This document shows positions 52,549-61,418 of a DNA stretch of 64,000 nt, in pieces. Under the pieces are notes generated by a model. That model had not been told where the DNA came from and ran no database searches. It was given only the letters and a program-made list of their open reading frames with translations. The DNA lies in the NCBI RefSeq assembly GCF_007743815.1, contig NZ_CP036265.1:3304823-3368822 (forward strand), written 5' to 3'. Origin of the DNA: Alienimonas californiensis (GTDB lineage Bacteria; Planctomycetota; Planctomycetia; Planctomycetales; Planctomycetaceae). The translations under genes and the position numbers were made by a program. Position 1 is the first letter of the stretch; each line of letters starts with the position of its first letter.

Positions 52549-55500
52549 TTAGACCTCCGGGTCGTCGGGGAAGGGATGGGAAAACCGCCGGTCGCCGGCC
52601 CCCGCCAGAGCGGAAGTCTCCCCGTTGCGGCGTCCGTCGGGGTGATTGTGTACGCCGTCGCGTTCGTCTTGGACGGTGGGGTCGTTGGCCGAACCGTCCG
52701 TCTTCGGGGCGGGGCTGGGGAACAGCGTGTAGAGCACGCGGAGGACCAGCAGGCTCATCACCGTGGCGCTGCACACCCCGCCGATCACCACCGTCGCCAG
52801 CGGCCGCTGCACTTCCGCCCCCATGCCGGAGCTGGTCGCCATCGGTAGGAAGCCCAACGCGGCCACCAGCGTCGTCATCAGGATCGGCCGCAGTCGCTGG
52901 ACCGCGGCGCCCTCCACCGCCTCTTCCAAGTTCAGCCCCTTCTCGCGGAGTTGGCGGATGCGGGAGACCAGCAGCATGTCGTCCAGCACGGCCACGCCGG
53001 ACAGAGCCACGAACCCGACCGCCGCGGAGATCGAGAACGGCATCCCCCGCAGCCACAGGGCGAACAGCCCGCCGGTCCACGCGAACGGGATGCCGGTGAA
53101 AACCCGCACCGTGTCGATCAGGTTGCCGTAGGTCGCGTACAGCAGCGAGGCGATCAGGACCAACGCGACCGGGACCACGATCAGCAGTCGGCGGCGGGCG
53201 CGGACCATGTGCTCGAACTGCCCGCCGAACTCCACGCGGTAGCGGGCACTCGGCAGCGTCACCTCTTCGTCCACCCGCCGTTGAGCCTCGGCGACGAACC
53301 CGCCCACGTCCCGGCCGCGGACATTCACGTTCACCGTCACCCGCCGCTGCGCCCACTCCCGGGCGATCTGGCTCGGGCCGGTCGTGAATCGCACGTCCGC
53401 CAGCCGGCCCAGCGGGATCTGCTCCCCGCGTGGGGTGACGATCGGCAGCGACTCGATCTTCTCCGGGTCGTCCCGGTACTCGTCCGGCAGCCGGACGGTC
53501 AGCGGGAACCGCAGTTGCCCCTGGAACACGTCGCCGACCGGCCGGTTCCCCAACGCCTCCACGAGGTCCAGCACCGCCGCGGCCGGCACGCCGTAGCGGG
53601 CGATCGCGTCACGGTCGATCTCGACCTCCAACATCGGCTGTCCGGTCAACTGGGTGAAACCCACGTCGGCGGATCCGGGCACCGTCCGCAGCACCCGCTC
53701 CACCTCGGCGGCGGTCGCGGCGAGCGCGTCCAAATCGTCTCCGTAGACCTTCACGGCGATGTCCGCCCTCGCCCCGGTGCCCAGTTCGTCCAGCCGCATC
53801 TTGATCGGTTGGGTGAAGGCCAGCCGCTGGCCCGGCAGGTCTCGCAGCGCCTCCTCAAACAGCCGGGTGAGTTGCCCCTGCGTCGCCGCCCGCGTCCACT
53901 CGCTACGTGGCTTGAGGGTGACGAACACGTCGCTCAGCTCCAGCCCCATCGGGTCGGTGGCGATCTCGGCCGACCCGATCCGACTCCAGACGTGGGCGAT
54001 CTCGTCGGGGAACTGGTCCAGCAGGGCCCGCTCCATTCGGGTGTTGAAGCGGACCGACTCCTCCGTCTGCGTGCCGGCCAGCCGGACGACGTTGATCGCC
54101 ACCGCGCCCTCCGAGAGCTGCGGCATGAACTCGGTCCCGAGGTTCGGGGCGATCATTCCAAACGACACCGCCAGCACGGCCGCGGCGAACCCCGAGACCG
54201 CCAGCTTCTGTCGCATCGTGAAGTGCAGCACGGGCCGGTAGAGCCGGTGCAGGAGGCGGACGGCGAACGGTTCCCGGTGGGAGCCGCCCCGCGACAACGC
54301 CAGGCTGGCGAGGACCGGCATCAGCGTGAGCGACAGCACCATCGACCCGGCCAGGGCGAAGATCACCGTCAGGGCCATCGGCCGGAACATCTTCCCCTCG
54401 ATGCCCTCCAACGTGAGAATCGGCAGGTAGACGGTGGCGATAATCAGTTCGCCGAACAGCGTCGGCCCCCGCACCTCCACCGCCGCGTCGCGGATGACGG
54501 CCAGCTTGTTTTTCGTGCCGCGGGCTTCGGCCAGGTGGCGGACGCAGTTCTCCACCATCACCACGCTGCTGTCCACGACCAGCCCGAAGTCGATCGCTCC
54601 CAGCGATAGCAGGCTCGCGGCGATCCCGAACCGCCACATCCCGGCGAAGGCGAACGTCATCGACAACGGGATCGCCAGGGCCACGATTAGCCCGGCCCGC
54701 AGGTTCCCCAGGAACACGAACAGCACCGCGACCACCAGCAGCCCGCCCTCGAACAGGTTGCGGCGGACCGTGTCGATCACCGAGTCGACCAGTTCCGTGC
54801 GGTCGTACATCGTGACCAACGCCATGCCGGGCGGGAGGTTCCCGCGGACCTCCTCGAACTTCTCCTTGAGGGCCGCGGTGTAGTCGCGGGTGTTCTCGCC
54901 CATCAGCATGAACCCCAGCCCCATCACCGCCTCGCCGCGGCCGTCGGCGGTGACGGCGCCGCGGCGAATCTCGTGGCCGACCGTCACCTCCGCCACGTCC
55001 CGCACCTTCACCGGCACGCCGTCCGCGGCGTCGACGACCACCTCCTCGATCTCGGCGATCGTTTCGGTCCGGCCCAGACCCTGGACCAGCAGCATCTCGC
55101 CCAGCCGGTCCACGTTCCCGCCGCCGACGTTGCGGTTATTCTTCCGCAGGGCTTCCACGACCGCCTCGAACGTCAGCCCGCGGGAGACCAGCGCCGCTGG
55201 GTCGACCTTCACCTGGAACTGCTTCTCAAACCCGCCCCAGCTGTTCACCTCAGCGGTGCCGGGGACGGTGCGGAGTTGCGGTTTGACGACCCAGTCGTGG
55301 GTCGTCCGCAGTTCGGTCAACAGCCGCTCCCGCTCCGCGGGCGGCAGGGCCGAGAAGTCCACCCCGGGGTAGGTGAGGACGTAGTGGAACACCTCGCCCA
55401 GCCCCGTGGCCACCGGCCCCATCTCCGGCCGGCCGACGCCTTCGGGCAGTTCGACGGTCGCCAGCCGCTCGCCGACGACCTGCCGGGCGAAATAAATGTC

Positions 55501-55803
55501 GGTTCCGTCCTCGAACGTGACGACGACCTGCGAGAAGCCGTACTTGGAGACGCTGCGGACGTTCACCAACGCCGGCAGGCCGCTCAAAGACTGCTCGACG
55601 GGGTAGGTGATCTGCCGCTCGATCTCCTCCGGCCCGAGGGCCGGGGCCGTCGTGTTCACCTGCACCATCACCGGGGTGGTGTCCGGGAAGGCGTCCACGT
55701 CCAGGTTCGCCAGGGCGTAGGCGCCGCCGGCGAGCAGCACGCACGTCGCCAGCAGCACCGCGGCGCGGTGCTGCAGCGACAGTTCGATCAGGCGGGTCAG
55801 CAC
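52549..55803 (-). CDS. RND heavy-metal efflux pump 2 (CusA/CzcA family)
   Basis: The product is 1084 residues. The start LTRLIELSLQHRAAVLLATC, then VDAFPDTTPVMVQVNTTAPA with LGPEEIERQITYPVEQSLSG, is the CusA/CzcA beginning. TM4 carries AIDFGLVVDSSVVMVENCVR (about 400-418), the acidic proton/metal relay of this group. The other half ends VVALSGVAVLDDMLLVSRIR-like FVALSGVAVLDDMLLVSRIR. The gene lies between adaptor 2 and its lipoprotein (3-nt gap). It would drive Cu/Ag- or Zn/Co/Cd-type export; the metal cannot be fixed by eye. Confidence 0.94.
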   Translation of the reverse strand: MLTRLIELSLQHRAAVLLATCVLLAGGAYALANLDVDAFPDTTPVMVQVNTTAPALGPEEIERQITYPVEQSLSGLPALVNVRSVSKYGFSQVVVTFEDGTDIYFARQVVGERLATVELPEGVGRPEMGPVATGLGEVFHYVLTYPGVDFSALPPAERERLLTELRTTHDWVVKPQLRTVPGTAEVNSWGGFEKQFQVKVDPAALVSRGLTFEAVVEALRKNNRNVGGGNVDRLGEMLLVQGLGRTETIAEIEEVVVDAADGVPVKVRDVAEVTVGHEIRRGAVTADGRGEAVMGLGFMLMGENTRDYTAALKEKFEEVRGNLPPGMALVTMYDRTELVDSVIDTVRRNLFEGGLLVVAVLFVFLGNLRAGLIVALAIPLSMTFAFAGMWRFGIAASLLSLGAIDFGLVVDSSVVMVENCVRHLAEARGTKNKLAVIRDAAVEVRGPTLFGELIIATVYLPILTLEGIEGKMFRPMALTVIFALAGSMVLSLTLMPVLASLALSRGGSHREPFAVRLLHRLYRPVLHFTMRQKLAVSGFAAAVLAVSFGMIAPNLGTEFMPQLSEGAVAINVVRLAGTQTEESVRFNTRMERALLDQFPDEIAHVWSRIGSAEIATDPMGLELSDVFVTLKPRSEWTRAATQGQLTRLFEEALRDLPGQRLAFTQPIKMRLDELGTGARADIAVKVYGDDLDALAATAAEVERVLRTVPGSADVGFTQLTGQPMLEVEIDRDAIARYGVPAAAVLDLVEALGNRPVGDVFQGQLRFPLTVRLPDEYRDDPEKIESLPIVTPRGEQIPLGRLADVRFTTGPSQIAREWAQRRVTVNVNVRGRDVGGFVAEAQRRVDEEVTLPSARYRVEFGGQFEHMVRARRRLLIVVPVALVLIASLLYATYGNLIDTVRVFTGIPFAWTGGLFALWLRGMPFSISAAVGFVALSGVAVLDDMLLVSRIRQLREKGLNLEEAVEGAAVQRLRPILMTTLVAALGFLPMATSSGMGAEVQRPLATVVIGGVCSATVMSLLVLRVLYTLFPSPAPKTDGSANDPTVQDERDGVHNHPDGRRNGETSALAGAGDRRFSHPFPDDPEV

Positions 55804-55860
55804 GGACGGCTCCTCGGAACGTGCGGGGCGGGGGACGGGTGACGGACGGCGGGCGCGGGG

Positions 55861-57528
55861 TCAGTGCCCGCACGTGCACCCCGCCCCGAGGTTGCCCTTG
55901 AGCAGCTGCGCCCGCAGCACGTCCCCGCCGGCCGTGGCGACCACCTCGCCCGGCAGCAGTCCGGCGATGACCTCCGTGTAGCCGTCCGCCGACACGCCCG
56001 GGCGAACCGATCGGGCAACGAAGAACTTCGGCCGGCCCTCCTCGAACCACCGCGCGTCCCGGACGAACGCGAGCGTGTTCTCGCCGTCCCACATCAAAGC
56101 CTCGTGCGGCACGGCGATTGCCTCCGGCTCCTCCCGCAGGATCAGCTCACCCGTCCCGAACGACTCGTTCCGCAACGCCCCGTCCGGATTCGGCAGTTCG
56201 GCCCGGACCCGCACCGTGCGGGTCGTCGGATCCACGTCAGAGCTGACCCAGACGACTTCGCCCTCGCGGACCTCGTCAGACCCGTCCGGGCGGTAGCGGA
56301 CGGTGCGGCCGAGATCGGCGAACCCTGCCTCCTCGGCCGGCACCCGCAGGTCGACCCAGACCGCGGAGGTGTCGGAGACGGTCATCAGCGGCGTACCGCG
56401 CCCGACGACCTCGCCGACCACCGCGTCCAGATCGACGATCCGCCCGGCCAGCGGGGCGGGCACGGCGACGAGGTTGTCGCCGTCCGCTCCGCCGACAGAA
56501 TCCGACCCGCCGCCGAGCCGCCGCACCGCGGCGTCCGCCTCGTCCGCCGGCAACGTCCGCAGCGCCTTCGCGTCGACGGTCAGCCCGAGATTGCCCAACG
56601 CGCGGGCGGCCCGGTCCACGTCGGCGCCGGCCGCGGCGAGGGCTGCGTCGGCCTCCGCCAGCCGCCGGCCGGCGATGACGTCGCGGCTCACCAGCGGGGC
56701 GATTCGGTCCCGCTCGACCCGGGCGAGGCGCTCGGCGGACAACGCGGACGACAGCTCCGCCTTGAGCCGACCGACCTTCTCGGAGTCAATCACGGCCAGC
56801 GTCTGGCCCGCCGCGACCTGCTCGCCGGGCTTCACCAGCACGGCCCGCACCACGCCGTCGGCCGGGGGGGAGACGTGCGCGGTGCGGGTCGCGTCGTACC
56901 GCACCTCCGCCGGAGCGGCGACCGACTCCATGACCGGCCGGCGGAAGACCGGCTCGACCTCCACCCCCGCCTCGCGGGCCGCCTCGACCGAGGCGAACTG
57001 CACCCGCGTGCCGGGCAGCCGCGACTGCGACAGGTTCTCCCGCCGCGGCCGCAGCGCCAACGCCCGCGCGGCGCGGTTCAGGTCCGCCTCGGTGACTTCG
57101 GGATCGTCGAGCCCCGGCACCTCGGCGAGGGTCGGGTCGTCCAGCACGCAGTTGTGAACGCCGTGGACCTTGCAGAACGTGAGGTCCGGGGCGTCTTCGA
57201 TCAGGCCCGGCGTACAGAGGACGCACTCCGCCTCGGGCACGCCGTGCTGCTCGCACCACTCCGGCCCGGCGTCGACGGCGGCCGCGACGGTCGGTAGATT
57301 CCAGTCGTGCTCGTGCCCGTACCACGCCAGACCGGCGAGGGCGGCGAAGGTGAGGGCGGGAGGCGCCCACCCCAAGAACGCTTTCGCGGCTCGCCCCGCC
57401 CGCGAGCCGTCACGGGGCGTCGCTTTCGCGGGCGACGGTTCGGGCGTCGGGGGCGGACCGGCGGGCCGATCGTTGCGGTGGCGGGGCGTTTCGGTCGGTG
57501 CGACCGGCGGGGCGGCGACGTCGATCAT
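55861..57528 (-). CDS. RND periplasmic adaptor 2 with N-terminal metal module
   Basis: The product is 555 residues. A cytosolic 40-residue Pro-rich start leads to one membrane anchor (FLGWAPPALTFAALAGLAWY). Then comes WCEQHGVPEAECVLCTPG and a second, weaker FCKVHGVHNCVLDDP, the same module as in the lipoprotein at 52186-52545. After that the adaptor barrel, an alpha-hairpin (LKAELSSALSAERLARVERD) and the beta-barrel follow, ending LGAGCTCGH, a Cys/His tail. Added domains at both ends suggest metal capture by the adaptor itself. It lies 57 nt upstream of pump 2. Confidence 0.9.
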   Translation of the reverse strand: MIDVAAPPVAPTETPRHRNDRPAGPPPTPEPSPAKATPRDGSRAGRAAKAFLGWAPPALTFAALAGLAWYGHEHDWNLPTVAAAVDAGPEWCEQHGVPEAECVLCTPGLIEDAPDLTFCKVHGVHNCVLDDPTLAEVPGLDDPEVTEADLNRAARALALRPRRENLSQSRLPGTRVQFASVEAAREAGVEVEPVFRRPVMESVAAPAEVRYDATRTAHVSPPADGVVRAVLVKPGEQVAAGQTLAVIDSEKVGRLKAELSSALSAERLARVERDRIAPLVSRDVIAGRRLAEADAALAAAGADVDRAARALGNLGLTVDAKALRTLPADEADAAVRRLGGGSDSVGGADGDNLVAVPAPLAGRIVDLDAVVGEVVGRGTPLMTVSDTSAVWVDLRVPAEEAGFADLGRTVRYRPDGSDEVREGEVVWVSSDVDPTTRTVRVRAELPNPDGALRNESFGTGELILREEPEAIAVPHEALMWDGENTLAFVRDARWFEEGRPKFFVARSVRPGVSADGYTEVIAGLLPGEVVATAGGDVLRAQLLKGNLGAGCTCGH

Positions 57529-57648
57529 CGGACGGACCTATTGCGAGGGGGGAACCTTCAGGAATCCCAGGGCGAAAACGCCTAGGACGAGACGCACGGG
57601 CCGACAGGCCGCGCGACGCCGGCTCGGGAGCCGGCGAAGAAGGTTCCG

Positions 57649-58056
57649 CTACAGCAACAGACCCGCGTGGGCCGACAGCGGCGTCCGCCCGAACGGCCGG
57701 GGGGGATCCGGGAGGAGCTCGGCGACCCGGACTCGCCGGTCGGCCTGAACCGACCAACCCGCGGCGGCGAAAGCGGAAAGAAAATCTCCCCCGCCCACCA
57801 CGGCGGGGGCGTCGCCGAGGGACAACGCCCCCTCACAGAAGCATCCGTCGCACTCGCCGGAGCAAGGTTCGCTCGGGGCGGGCCCCTCGGGGCCGTGGCA
57901 GCCGCAGGGAGCGAACTCTTGCGCGACCTCACGACCCCCGCCCGTGCAAACCCCGGTGTCGCAGAACGCCGGACAGGCGAGCGACAGCAGGGTCAGCAGC
58001 GTGGGCAGGAAGCGGGCGATGACGCGGGCCGCAGTGCGGAAGGAATCATTCGTCAG
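57649..58056 (-). CDS. Small secreted Cys-rich protein upstream of adaptor 2
   Basis: The frame encodes about 135 residues. No ATG is present in the useful part; the start is uncertain, with CTG 58056 as the best guess. The signal-like ARFLPTLLTLLSLACPAFC is followed by DTGVCTGGGREVAQEFAPCG, CHGPEGPAPSEPCSGECDGC and FCEGALSLGDAPAV. At least nine Cys occur within 60 residues. The end, SAHAGLLL, recalls the RVFLL tail of the 50789-51256 protein. It sits in the same place relative to its adaptor, so both are probably periplasmic metal-linked proteins. Confidence 0.6.
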   Translation of the reverse strand: MTNDSFRTAARVIARFLPTLLTLLSLACPAFCDTGVCTGGGREVAQEFAPCGCHGPEGPAPSEPCSGECDGCFCEGALSLGDAPAVVGGGDFLSAFAAAGWSVQADRRVRVAELLPDPPRPFGRTPLSAHAGLLL

Positions 58057-58105
58057 TCTACTCGACGTCAGCGCGGGGACAACTCCAACTTCTTTCTGCC
58101 CTTCA

Positions 58106-59740
58106 TCACTGTCCGCCGAGCGCCAGATCCCGAAGGCCGACGCCCTGCAGGTTCTCCCCGCCGGCGTCGGGGATCGGGCCGAGGGCGTCCACGAGCAGCA
58201 GGCCGTCGACGGCGACCTCTGAAGTGCGGGCGTCGGCCAGAGCCGCGACACGGGCAAGGTTCGCTTCGAAGAAGCTCCGCCGGGCCGTGAACACCCGCAC
58301 GATATCGAACTCGCCCTGCCGGTAGCCCTCCTCCGTCAGCGCCAGGTTCTCGCGGGCGGCGGGCAGCACGTCCTCGGTGTAGCGGGCCACGCGGTTGCCG
58401 GCCCGGCGGTAGTCCCGCAGGGCGTCCGCCAGCCGGGCCCGCAGGTCGAGTTCCAGCCGTTGAAGTTCGGCGGTGGCCCGGTGCAGGTCGGCGACGGCGG
58501 CGGCGACGTTCCCGCGATTGTCGTTGAAGACCGGCAGCGGCAGGCCGACCTGCACCCCGCCGATCGGCTCGTCCCCGCCGAACCCGTAGGTCAGCGCCGC
58601 CTGGGTCTGTACGTTCGGGACGGGTTGGGCCTGTTGCCGGCAGATCGCCGCCCGCGCCCGCGAGACCCGTGCCCGGGCCGCCGCTAATTCCGGGCTGGCG
58701 GCGAGCAGTTCGGCGAACAGGGCGTCGAAGTCGTGTTCGGCGACCGGCCCCTCCAGCTCCCCGTCCAGCCGGCCGACGGGGCGGCTCGGCATTCCGGCCA
58801 GCGCCATCAGGCGTTGCCACGCCCCCTCGAACTCCAGCTCCGCGTCCCGCCGCACGATATTCACCTCGCCCAGCTGAATTTCAACTTGGAGCACGTCCGG
58901 CCTGGCGACCTCTCCGGCCTCGAACAGTTGCTCGGCGGCGCCGACGCCCTCCTCGGCCAATCCCACGAGCTCCTCCGCCAGTTCCAGCCGGCGCTGGGCC
59001 CCCAACGCGACGTAGTACTGCCGCCGCACGCCGTTGACGACCCGCAGCCGCTGAGCTTCGGTCCGCCAACGCAGCCCCTCGACCTCCCAGCTCTCGACCG
59101 CGCGGTTCAGCTTCAGCTTGTCGGCGGTGACGAACGTCTGGGAGGCGAAGGCGCCATGACGCCCGGCCGAGCCGTCTTCGCCGATGTCCTCGGACGTGTA
59201 GCCGACGGTGGGGTTCGGGTAGAGACCGACCTGGGTGTAGATCCCGCGGGCCTTGTCCACCGCCGCGGCCGCCCCGCGGAGCGTCGGATTCGCGGAGAGG
59301 GCGGCGGCCTCGATCTCCGCCAGCGTCAGCCCACCGGGGGGGTGATCGTCCGGCAGCACGCCGGTCGCGGGGGCGTCGACCAGTATGGGAACGGGCGCGG
59401 CGAGCGGATCCGTTCCGGCTCCCCCGTTCGTCGGTTCTGTCCTATCGGCCTCGTTCGCCAATTCATTGGACGGCCGTTCCGGGGAGAACGGATCGGGCGT
59501 GACGGGGCCGTCCCTGCCCTCGTCTACGGACGGCTCCTCCTGATAAGCCGCCGGCTGAATTGAACCGCCCGCCGCCGGTTCCGCGGCGGCGACCGCCACC
59601 GCGGGCACGCCGTAGCCCGCGGCGGCGCCGGAGGCGAGCGGGCTCCCCCCCTCGTACGTGTGGGTCGTCAGCACGTTGCCGGTCCCGCACCCCGCCAAGC
59701 CGACGAGGGCGAACGGCAGCAGGGCTTTGCGGGGCTTCAT
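58106..59740 (-). CDS. TolC-like outer membrane efflux protein
   Basis: The product is 544 residues. ATG 59740 gives a lipoprotein signal (ALLPFALVGLAGCGTGN). A 100-residue Pro/Asp-rich linker follows, then the two OMF repeats with LTLAEIEAAALSANPTLRGA, GLYPNPTVGYTSEDIGEDG and LPLPVFNDNRGNVAAAVADL. Helical hairpins (ELAEELVGLAEEGVGAAEQL) are typical of CusC/CzcC. It is the only outer-membrane factor in the window and probably serves both RND pumps. It precedes the Cys-rich gene and adaptor 2 on the same strand. Confidence 0.9.
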   Translation of the reverse strand: MKPRKALLPFALVGLAGCGTGNVLTTHTYEGGSPLASGAAAGYGVPAVAVAAAEPAAGGSIQPAAYQEEPSVDEGRDGPVTPDPFSPERPSNELANEADRTEPTNGGAGTDPLAAPVPILVDAPATGVLPDDHPPGGLTLAEIEAAALSANPTLRGAAAAVDKARGIYTQVGLYPNPTVGYTSEDIGEDGSAGRHGAFASQTFVTADKLKLNRAVESWEVEGLRWRTEAQRLRVVNGVRRQYYVALGAQRRLELAEELVGLAEEGVGAAEQLFEAGEVARPDVLQVEIQLGEVNIVRRDAELEFEGAWQRLMALAGMPSRPVGRLDGELEGPVAEHDFDALFAELLAASPELAAARARVSRARAAICRQQAQPVPNVQTQAALTYGFGGDEPIGGVQVGLPLPVFNDNRGNVAAAVADLHRATAELQRLELDLRARLADALRDYRRAGNRVARYTEDVLPAARENLALTEEGYRQGEFDIVRVFTARRSFFEANLARVAALADARTSEVAVDGLLLVDALGPIPDAGGENLQGVGLRDLALGGQ

Positions 59741-60059
59741 GGGGGCGTCTCCGCCCCGCACGGCGTGCCGGGGCATCGGGTCTCGTGTCCGTCAACGCCG
59801 GTGGAATCGGCCCCGCCCTCACGCCCGCCGCAACGGGATCGGCCTGCAGAACCGCTTCTCGGGCCGGGCGGTCCGACTGCGAAAGCGCGGACGACTTTCC
59901 GGCCTCTCGCCGGGCGAACGGCCTGTTTGAAAGCGGATGTCCCTGACAGATGCAGCTTCCCGCTAAAGTGGTGGCGGCGCCCGCTCGGCTTCCTGTCTCC
60001 CTGCCCAGCCGCCCGCGACCGCTGCGGTCACGCTCCGCACGACTCTCCCAGACAAGACC
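59741..60059. other. Divergent intergenic region (OMF and His-repeat protein)
   Basis: 319 nt between divergent starts. It should hold promoters for both, but no clear -10/-35 pair, operator dyad or additional gene was recognised. Confidence 0.45.
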
Positions 60060-60575
60060 ATGAACCTCACCCGCACCGCGCTGCTGATCGCCGGGGGCTT
60101 GGCGGCCTCCGCGACCGTCGCGAACGCCCAGCACTACGGCCACCACCACGGCGGCCACGTCGTCCCGCACACGACGACGCACATCGATGTGGTCCCGCAC
60201 ACGCAGACCCACACGGACTACGTCCGGCACGGCAACCACGTGGACGCCGTGCCGCACACGACCACGCACTACGACGCGGTCCCGCACACCACGACCCACT
60301 ACGACCGAGTCGGCACGAGCTACCCGACGCGCTTCGGGACGGGCGTGCAATACCCGACCCGGTTCGGACAGGGCGGGCAGATCTACCGGCCCTATCCGCA
60401 GCAGTTCGGAGGCAGCGTATACCGCCCCGTGCAGCCGCGGTACTACCCGCAGCAGACGCACTTCGGCGGGCATTACGTCCCGCACACCACCACGCACTAC
60501 GACGCCGTGCCGCACCGCGGACACATTGATGTGGTGCCGCACACCACGACGCACTTCCATCACGTCCCCCACTGA
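60060..60575 (+). CDS. Secreted His/Thr/Tyr-repeat protein
   Basis: The product is 171 residues. A signal peptide (LLIAGGLAASATVANA) is followed by repeats of VPHTTTHYDAV (six or more imperfect copies) interrupted by a Tyr/Pro-rich spacer (RFGTGVQYPTRFGQGG). The mature protein has about 20% His, in the right pattern for a metal-binding or surface matrix protein. It ends HVPH. A hairpin terminator follows. The convergent neighbour (60769-61212) ends in a related VPHGDHLDV motif. Confidence 0.75.
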   Translation: MNLTRTALLIAGGLAASATVANAQHYGHHHGGHVVPHTTTHIDVVPHTQTHTDYVRHGNHVDAVPHTTTHYDAVPHTTTHYDRVGTSYPTRFGTGVQYPTRFGQGGQIYRPYPQQFGGSVYRPVQPRYYPQQTHFGGHYVPHTTTHYDAVPHRGHIDVVPHTTTHFHHVPH

Positions 60576-60625
60576 CGCCCGCCAGATTCCAACCGGCACG
60601 GACGCCGCCGATGAACGCTCCGCCA

Positions 60626-60660
60626 AGGCTCCCCGGTCCCCCGGGCGAGCCTGGTTTTCT
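60626..60660 (+). terminator. Intrinsic terminator of the His-repeat gene
   Basis: AGGCT (60626) pairs with AGCCT through the CCCCGG/CCGGG part of the stem, around a short loop. TTTTCT follows on the plus strand. It lies 51 nt after the stop at 60575. Confidence 0.7.
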
Positions 60661-60768
60661 GTGCAGGCCAGACCAGTTCCGTCGGCGAAGCGCCGCCGCG
60701 ACGCGGGGGCGGTTCGGACCCGGGGGAGGCGGTCCGAACCGCAGGGCGTCGGGCCGACGTTCCTCGGT

Positions 60769-61212
60769 TCAGCGATGGCTCTGATGGAAATCGTAGTGGC
60801 CGGGCGTCACGTCGAGGTGATCGCCGTGGGGCACGATCTCCGGCGCGTGGTAGTCGTAGTGCCCGGAGCCGTGTTGTGAGTTCCCGAGGCCGTAGCCGCT
60901 GCCGTAGCCGCTCTGCCCGTAGCCGCGGCCGAACTGGTTGCCGGAGCCGTAGCCGCTATTGAAGCGGGGGCGACTGAAGCTCGACCCGTAGCCCCCGCTG
61001 TTCCCGTAGAGGTTCGAGCGGCCGAAGTTGCCGTAGTTCGAGCTGTAGCCGGATCCGTAGCCGCCGCCGTACCCGTTGCCGTACGTCGCGGCGGCGCCGT
61101 TGCCGAGCGAGAGCTGGAAGGAGACCCGCGAGCGATCGCCCGCGTCCGCCTGGGAGGAGCCGGCGGCCAGCAGAGCGGCGGTCGCGGCGAGAGTGAGCGT
61201 CGAGCGGAGCAT
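60769..61212 (-). CDS. Secreted Gly/Tyr/Ser-repeat protein with His-motif tail
   Basis: The product is 147 residues. Signal peptide LTLAATAALLAAGSSQADAG, then RVSFQLSLGNGAAAT, then a long Gly/Tyr/Ser repeat (GYGSGYSSNYGNFGRS). The C-terminal part reads HYDYHAPEIVPHGDHLDVTP and GHYDFHQSHR. The VPHxxHxDV element is shared with the convergent protein at 60060-60575, so both probably bind the same ligand or assemble on the same surface. No enzymatic motif is seen. Confidence 0.72.
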   Translation of the reverse strand: MLRSTLTLAATAALLAAGSSQADAGDRSRVSFQLSLGNGAAATYGNGYGGGYGSGYSSNYGNFGRSNLYGNSGGYGSSFSRPRFNSGYGSGNQFGRGYGQSGYGSGYGLGNSQHGSGHYDYHAPEIVPHGDHLDVTPGHYDFHQSHR

Positions 61213-61418
61213 TGTCGCGGTCCTGAAACGTTGGGAGTGGATCAACGCTCTATTAGGTTGCATTCGCCGTGCCAATCGTCGCGCGCCAACTTTCAGCCTG
61301 CGAACGCTGTCCCGATAGGGGTGAGAACGCTCGCTGCGGGCAACGGAGAGTGTCGCGGAGGCGATCAGGCGTTGTCATATTGACGACGGAAATGCTGCGG
61401 TGACCCGGCCGGACCCGC

